NCBI GenBank assembly: GCA_013076295.1
Contig: RQOL01000527.1
Span: 1-64,000, forward strand
DNA length: 64,000 nucleotides
Direction of reading: 5' to 3'
Origin: Sanderia malayensis
Lineage: Eukaryota; Cnidaria; Scyphozoa; Semaeostomeae; Pelagiidae
Below the pieces are notes generated by a model. The model was not told the DNA's origin. It worked only from the letters and a program-made list of their open reading frames with translations, and searched no databases. Shown here piece by piece: positions 60,192 to 64,000 of the stretch (the first letter of the stretch is position 1; every line of letters starts with the position of its first letter). The position numbers and the translations under genes were made by a program.

Positions 60192-60575
60192 ATGGCAGAC
60201 GATGATGATATGGGATACGCGGACATGGAAGATGTCGAAGAAGACGAGCAATTCGACGATCAAGATGACACGGCGATAGAAGAAGCAGATAGGATAGATA
60301 TTCTTCCGGCGACTGAAGACCCCCAATCTGGCAGCCAAAGGAAGAGGAACACAACGCCATATCTCACGAAATACGAAAGAGCTCGCGTGCTTGGCACACG
60401 TGCTCTACAGATCAGCATGAATGCTCCTGTTATGGTTGAACTTGATGGTGAAACAGACCCTCTTCACATTGCCATGAAAGAGTTGAAGGCAAGGAAGATA
60501 CCCATTATCATACGCCGTTATCTTCCTGATGGAAGCTTTGAGGATTGGGCCATTGATGAGCTAGTCATTGAATAA
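60192..60575 (+). CDS. POLR2F: RNA polymerases I, II and III shared subunit RPB6
   Basis: Intronless frame of 127 aa, the same length as human POLR2F. The acidic N-terminus ([20 protein letters not shown]) is followed by the conserved fold: [20 protein letters not shown], then [40 protein letters not shown] and [13 protein letters not shown]6 sits at the clamp base of all three nuclear RNA polymerases. The ATG lies two bases after a possible acceptor (tttcag), so a 5'-UTR intron is possible. It starts 198 bp downstream of the right target duplication of the foldback element and is divergent from EXD3. Confidence 0.97.
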   Translation: MADDDDMGYADMEDVEEDEQFDDQDDTAIEEADRIDILPATEDPQSGSQRKRNTTPYLTKYERARVLGTRALQISMNAPVMVELDGETDPLHIAMKELKARKIPIIIRRYLPDGSFEDWAIDELVIE

Positions 60576-60805
60576 CAATATGAAGATATCCAATTAATTT
60601 GGAAGACAGAGCTGAACATACCTCACTGCAATATATAACATGAAAGAGCAGTACATAGATTGATGATCAAATAATGATACACAAAAGGAGATTTGTCTTC
60701 CCCAAGAACATGAGCACAGTAAGAACACATTTATTTGTGAGAACGATCTTTGTTGATAAAAAGAAAAGTAGCTTTTATTCACTAATAACATGTTATTTTA
60801 AATGT

Positions 60806-61713
60806 CTAGATTTCTTTGTACAAGAGTGAGTATTTTGGAATGTTTCTTTGGTCAATTGGACTTGTAACAATCAGCTTTCCTTTCATTGCACCTCTGAAAA
60901 TAACTTCAACAAGATCAATGAAATCTTGTTTTGTTTTAAAAGTGCCAATAAATTTTGTGTGATCCTGAGTTCTGAAATGCAATTTGATGTTATAATGAAA
61001 TAAAAATAAAGTTGTATTCCATCGTATACTGGTACTATGGTATACAATCTTGATATAACAAAGCCATCCTATGTTAAACTTCATGGTATAGTAAACTGAT
61101 TAAATTAATTCATAGTTTTCCCTTGCATGAGAAATTCTTAGAGAGCTCTGTTTGGAGTAAGCAAAGCTCTGTTCGGAGTAAAATAAATGAAGCATTTGAG
61201 GATGATAAGTTAGAATCATCTCATTACCCAAAGTCAACCTTCATGTGCTGTCCGTTAAAAAAAAAGATAGTTGCAGGGATCAAAGTTATGTCGAAATAGT
61301 CAACATAAACATGCATGCTGTCTGCGTCAATGATAAAAATTTCAGCCATGTTTCTCAGCTCTGCTGCCGTCTTGGCAAGCTAAAAGAAACAAGAGCATTA
61401 CAAGACTAGTGCAAATAACATCTACTACAATCAAACCAAAGGCGTCTAAAACTCACTGTTTATAGGAGAATAAATGTGCTTTGCATAAATGCAGAAATCA
61501 TTAATTATAATATAGCATATATGGAACTTTATGTTAGCACAGATAACACCGATTATATATTTGATATGGCATGCAACATACAACATCGTCCAGTTGCAAG
61601 CAAACGGCATCGTCTTCCCTTCCAAAGCGCAGCACCAAAACTTTATCTTCTACACTTCTGATTGCATTATCCACCTCTTTTTTCGAACTTAGCTTATTCA
61701 GTACATAACTCAT
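60806..61713 (-). CDS. TXNL4B: thioredoxin-like protein 4B (DIM2-type spliceosome factor)
   Basis: U5-snRNP-associated DIM1-family protein with a thioredoxin fold lacking the redox CxxC. Three exons: 61713-61582, 61379-61228, 60971-60806, all GT-AG and phase-consistent, giving 149 aa as in human TXNL4B. Landmarks are [20 protein letters not shown] in exon 1, then [20 protein letters not shown] and MKVDFG in exon 2. Exon 3 has [31 protein letters not shown] and [18 protein letters not shown]. The IFRGAMKGK and IPKY sequence favours TXNL4B over TXNL4A. It converges on POLR2F, with the stop codons 230 bp apart. Confidence 0.95.
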
Positions 61714-62268
61714 ATTGATTCCATTTTCAGAATGATGGTATTAAGGTTTAATTTCATCATCGAACATCAATTTTAACAAAATTTCATGAGTGTGCAATGA
61801 ACATGCATGATATCTCTGATACATGTTAACATGCAATTCAATTGTGCAATTGTCAGATATACGGCTGTGGTATTATAACATGCAGCTGAGCAAGACTTCA
61901 GCAGACTTCAGTTTCAGTCACTGCAATAAATAACCTAATGACCTAACCGCATATGCAGACATTATTGTAGCAGAAAATATGCAATTTATGTGTAAGGCTT
62001 TCCATATAAAACACTTGTAAAAATAGAACAATAATTTATTGAGAAATATGGTGTACAAGTCTTTTAAACAAATATATGCTTGCTTGCTCTAAATCTTGGC
62101 GACCAGCACAATAATAAAAACACAAAAGAAAACAGTATATCAAAACACAAAATTATGGTATTTCCTTTTCCTTCCTCGTACGTGGTCCATCCGACACATT
62201 TATCACATATTATTGCCACCACATCACATAACAACAACAATAATAATAACAATGAAACAATTTGTTTA
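61714..62268. other. 555-bp intergenic stretch between DOLK and TXNL4B
   Basis: DOLK and TXNL4B both read leftward, so this stretch holds the DOLK 3' flank and the TXNL4B promoter. A tttatt near 62036 (AATAAA on the - strand) could be the DOLK polyadenylation signal. A CAA/ATA-rich simple stretch lies at 62228-62262. Nothing else is seen. Confidence 0.4.
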
Positions 62269-63981
62269 TCAAACAACTTTTACAAGAATAGCATACAAAA
62301 ATAGAGGAAGAATAAGATTATCTATCTGAGATGTTACTGCTTCCATAAAAGACACAAAAACTATTCCTATGAACAAGTGGAAAGTCTCAATTAAGGAGAT
62401 ATGCCTGTTATGCAAAAGAAGAATAAAAAGTGCAGCGAAAAATTGACTAAAAATGCAAGCAAAAGTTCCAATAATTGTCTTTTTACTTCCAGGAATTTTA
62501 ACTCTGCCATACAGAGTACCAAAAATGGAAGCAAAGGCATCGCCAAAACCAAGTGATAATATGCCAGCATAAGGAACAAGACAATACAAAGAAGAGGCAG
62601 TTTCGAAGGGGAAAATCCAAACTGGAATGGAAAATCCCAGTAGAAGGTAAATGTGTGTCAAAATGACTAAGCCTTGATCTCGTTCATCGACGAAAGAAAT
62701 CATGTATCTTTCAAGCAGACTGCTGGCTGGGTAGATCTTGAATATCCGTACATATTCTAGTATGACAAGTAGCACAACAGCCAAAGACGAACTCACACGA
62801 ATCCAGTCTGGGCAAAAATATATTCCTGGTAGATAAATCAGAACAGCAATGAAATGAAATAGCTTTCGAGCAATTATATTTGGTATAAAGCTTGCTCCAT
62901 TGTTGAAATCTGCATGCCATACAACAATGACAATAGAAAGTGCAAGGCAACACATCCAGTAAATAGTCAATATAATTGATTTGTAGTTGATCAGAGATAA
63001 AAGAAAAGTGAATAAATTTGAATCAAGTGCTGTGTTTGCGATGGGTATAAAAATTGCAGCAACGTTCAAGATTCCCCCAATGTAAAATCCAATGCTGAAT
63101 ATGATGTTGTCCTTCTGTGATTTTGTGTGGTAGGCCAAACAGTGGAATACTGGGCTCAGAACGAGTGATATAATAAAGAAGGAAACCAGAAGACTAGAAA
63201 TAAATGCATATGTCTGACTTCGGTTGGTTACCTCCAATAAATTCTTGCAGGCAGCAAAGATTGAAAGCTCAGTTCTTTGCACAAAAATACCGAAAAAGTC
63301 CATAAGTAACATGACAGCTGCTTGGCAAAGTATTGACGACTCCCCGATTGTGAAACTTTGCCGACAAAAATAGTTGAGCAACCAGAACAGACCAAAATAG
63401 ACGAGAACATTGATACTTGGTAAAATAACGGTGAGATCGGTAATGTGGTTTTGAAGGAAATAGCATGAAAATATCATTATCAGGCTTATGAAAGCTGAGC
63501 CAATTTGAAGCATGTAGAAACAACCAAATACAAACATTGAACACGAGAATGCCCAGATGGTTCTTGTGTAAATTATCAGCAAATGAGACGACAAAGCATT
63601 TGATGCTTGATGTTTTGTTGACATTCCGCAAACAATAGCCTGCTGTGAATACACGAAATGTCCCATGGTGATGGCTAAAAGGATACCCTGACTGGCACCA
63701 GTTTTTCGAAAAAGCAAATTTCCATATCTTGCTGAAACAAGTGGCAGATGGTCTGAAATGTGCATTACCATCAAAGCCCAGCAGCTTGCCAAAAGCAATA
63801 TAAATTGATGCCAGTTTGAGATCAATACAATTGCATAAGCAACGTTACTTGAGCACAACAGAAAAATCAGCAGGACGAATTCAAGCAATAGTGGAAAATA
63901 TCCATAATTACCAAAACGTGGACTTTGGATTATTACGCTACGATGTTTTGATTTACGGCTGGAGTAAGAAGGTAACGCCAT
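62269..63981 (-). CDS. DOLK: dolichol kinase
   Basis: CTP-dependent ER-membrane kinase making dolichyl phosphate, the lipid carrier for N-glycosylation, C/O-mannosylation and GPI anchors. Single open frame of 570 aa (human 538), with many hydrophobic segments throughout. The C-terminal third carries the kinase signatures: IARKLFHFIAVLIYLPGIYF, LEYVRIFKIYP, then FVDERDQGLVILTHIYLLLG and FSIPVW. Next come GFGDAFASIFGTLYGRVKIP with GSKKTIIGT (the CTP-binding loop region), and TSQIDNLILPLFLYAIL at the end. The ATG is 19 bases from the window edge and no in-frame stop lies upstream within it, so a more upstream start cannot be excluded. Confidence 0.95.
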   Translation of the reverse strand: MALPSYSSRKSKHRSVIIQSPRFGNYGYFPLLLEFVLLIFLLCSSNVAYAIVLISNWHQFILLLASCWALMVMHISDHLPLVSARYGNLLFRKTGASQGILLAITMGHFVYSQQAIVCGMSTKHQASNALSSHLLIIYTRTIWAFSCSMFVFGCFYMLQIGSAFISLIMIFSCYFLQNHITDLTVILPSINVLVYFGLFWLLNYFCRQSFTIGESSILCQAAVMLLMDFFGIFVQRTELSIFAACKNLLEVTNRSQTYAFISSLLVSFFIISLVLSPVFHCLAYHTKSQKDNIIFSIGFYIGGILNVAAIFIPIANTALDSNLFTFLLSLINYKSIILTIYWMCCLALSIVIVVWHADFNNGASFIPNIIARKLFHFIAVLIYLPGIYFCPDWIRVSSSLAVVLLVILEYVRIFKIYPASSLLERYMISFVDERDQGLVILTHIYLLLGFSIPVWIFPFETASSLYCLVPYAGILSLGFGDAFASIFGTLYGRVKIPGSKKTIIGTFACIFSQFFAALFILLLHNRHISLIETFHLFIGIVFVSFMEAVTSQIDNLILPLFLYAILVKVV

Positions 63982-64000
63982 TTCAGGTGGCTTTTGCTGC

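Overview
The window is nuclear DNA of an animal, probably an invertebrate. It is AT-rich and intron-dense, with GT-AG splice sites, metazoan-only genes (GM130, NRARP, SUCO) and many short DNA transposons inside introns. I cannot place the phylum from the sequence alone. Eight protein-coding genes are recognisable. For seven of them exon phases can be followed from start codon to stop codon, although the last exon of GOLGA2 is uncertain.

Layout: BBOX1-like gene (+, 1.9-4.8 kb, carrying three apparent one-base frame breaks); SUCO (-, 5.4-13.5 kb, nine exons, 1400 aa); GOLGA2/GM130 (-, 15.4-29.2 kb, 31 exons, about 1104 aa); a gene-free, transposon-rich stretch (29.2-35.7 kb); intronless NRARP (-, 35.7-36.1 kb) with a consensus CSL site upstream; a further gene-free stretch (36.1-40.3 kb); EXD3, the MUT-7/Nibbler homologue (-, 40.3-50.7 kb, 17 exons, 876 aa); a 9.19 kb repeat element (50.8-60.0 kb); intronless POLR2F (+, 60.2-60.6 kb); TXNL4B (-, three exons, 149 aa); and intronless DOLK (-, 62.3-64.0 kb).

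The genes are mostly unrelated housekeeping functions: carnitine synthesis, ER membrane quality and folding, Golgi tethering, Notch feedback, small-RNA 3' trimming, RNA polymerase core, spliceosome and dolichol phosphate. They do not form a pathway cluster.

The most striking object is the 9191-bp element at 50796-59986. It is flanked by a perfect 8-bp duplication (GACAAAGG). It has matching inverted ends, and its two arms are tandem arrays of the same ~95-bp unit in opposite orientation, around a ~260-bp unique centre. This is the architecture of a foldback (FB/TU-like) transposon. It sits in what must have been a ~270-bp divergent promoter shared by EXD3 and POLR2F. Its left end is itself interrupted by a 1980-bp Helitron-like element (5'-TC, 3'-CTAG, inserted between A and T) that contains an exact 114-bp tandem array. 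Other elements with recognisable target duplications are a Harbinger-type element with a MADF-like ORF inside a GOLGA2 intron, a hAT-type MITE, and a family of TA-flanked MITEs.
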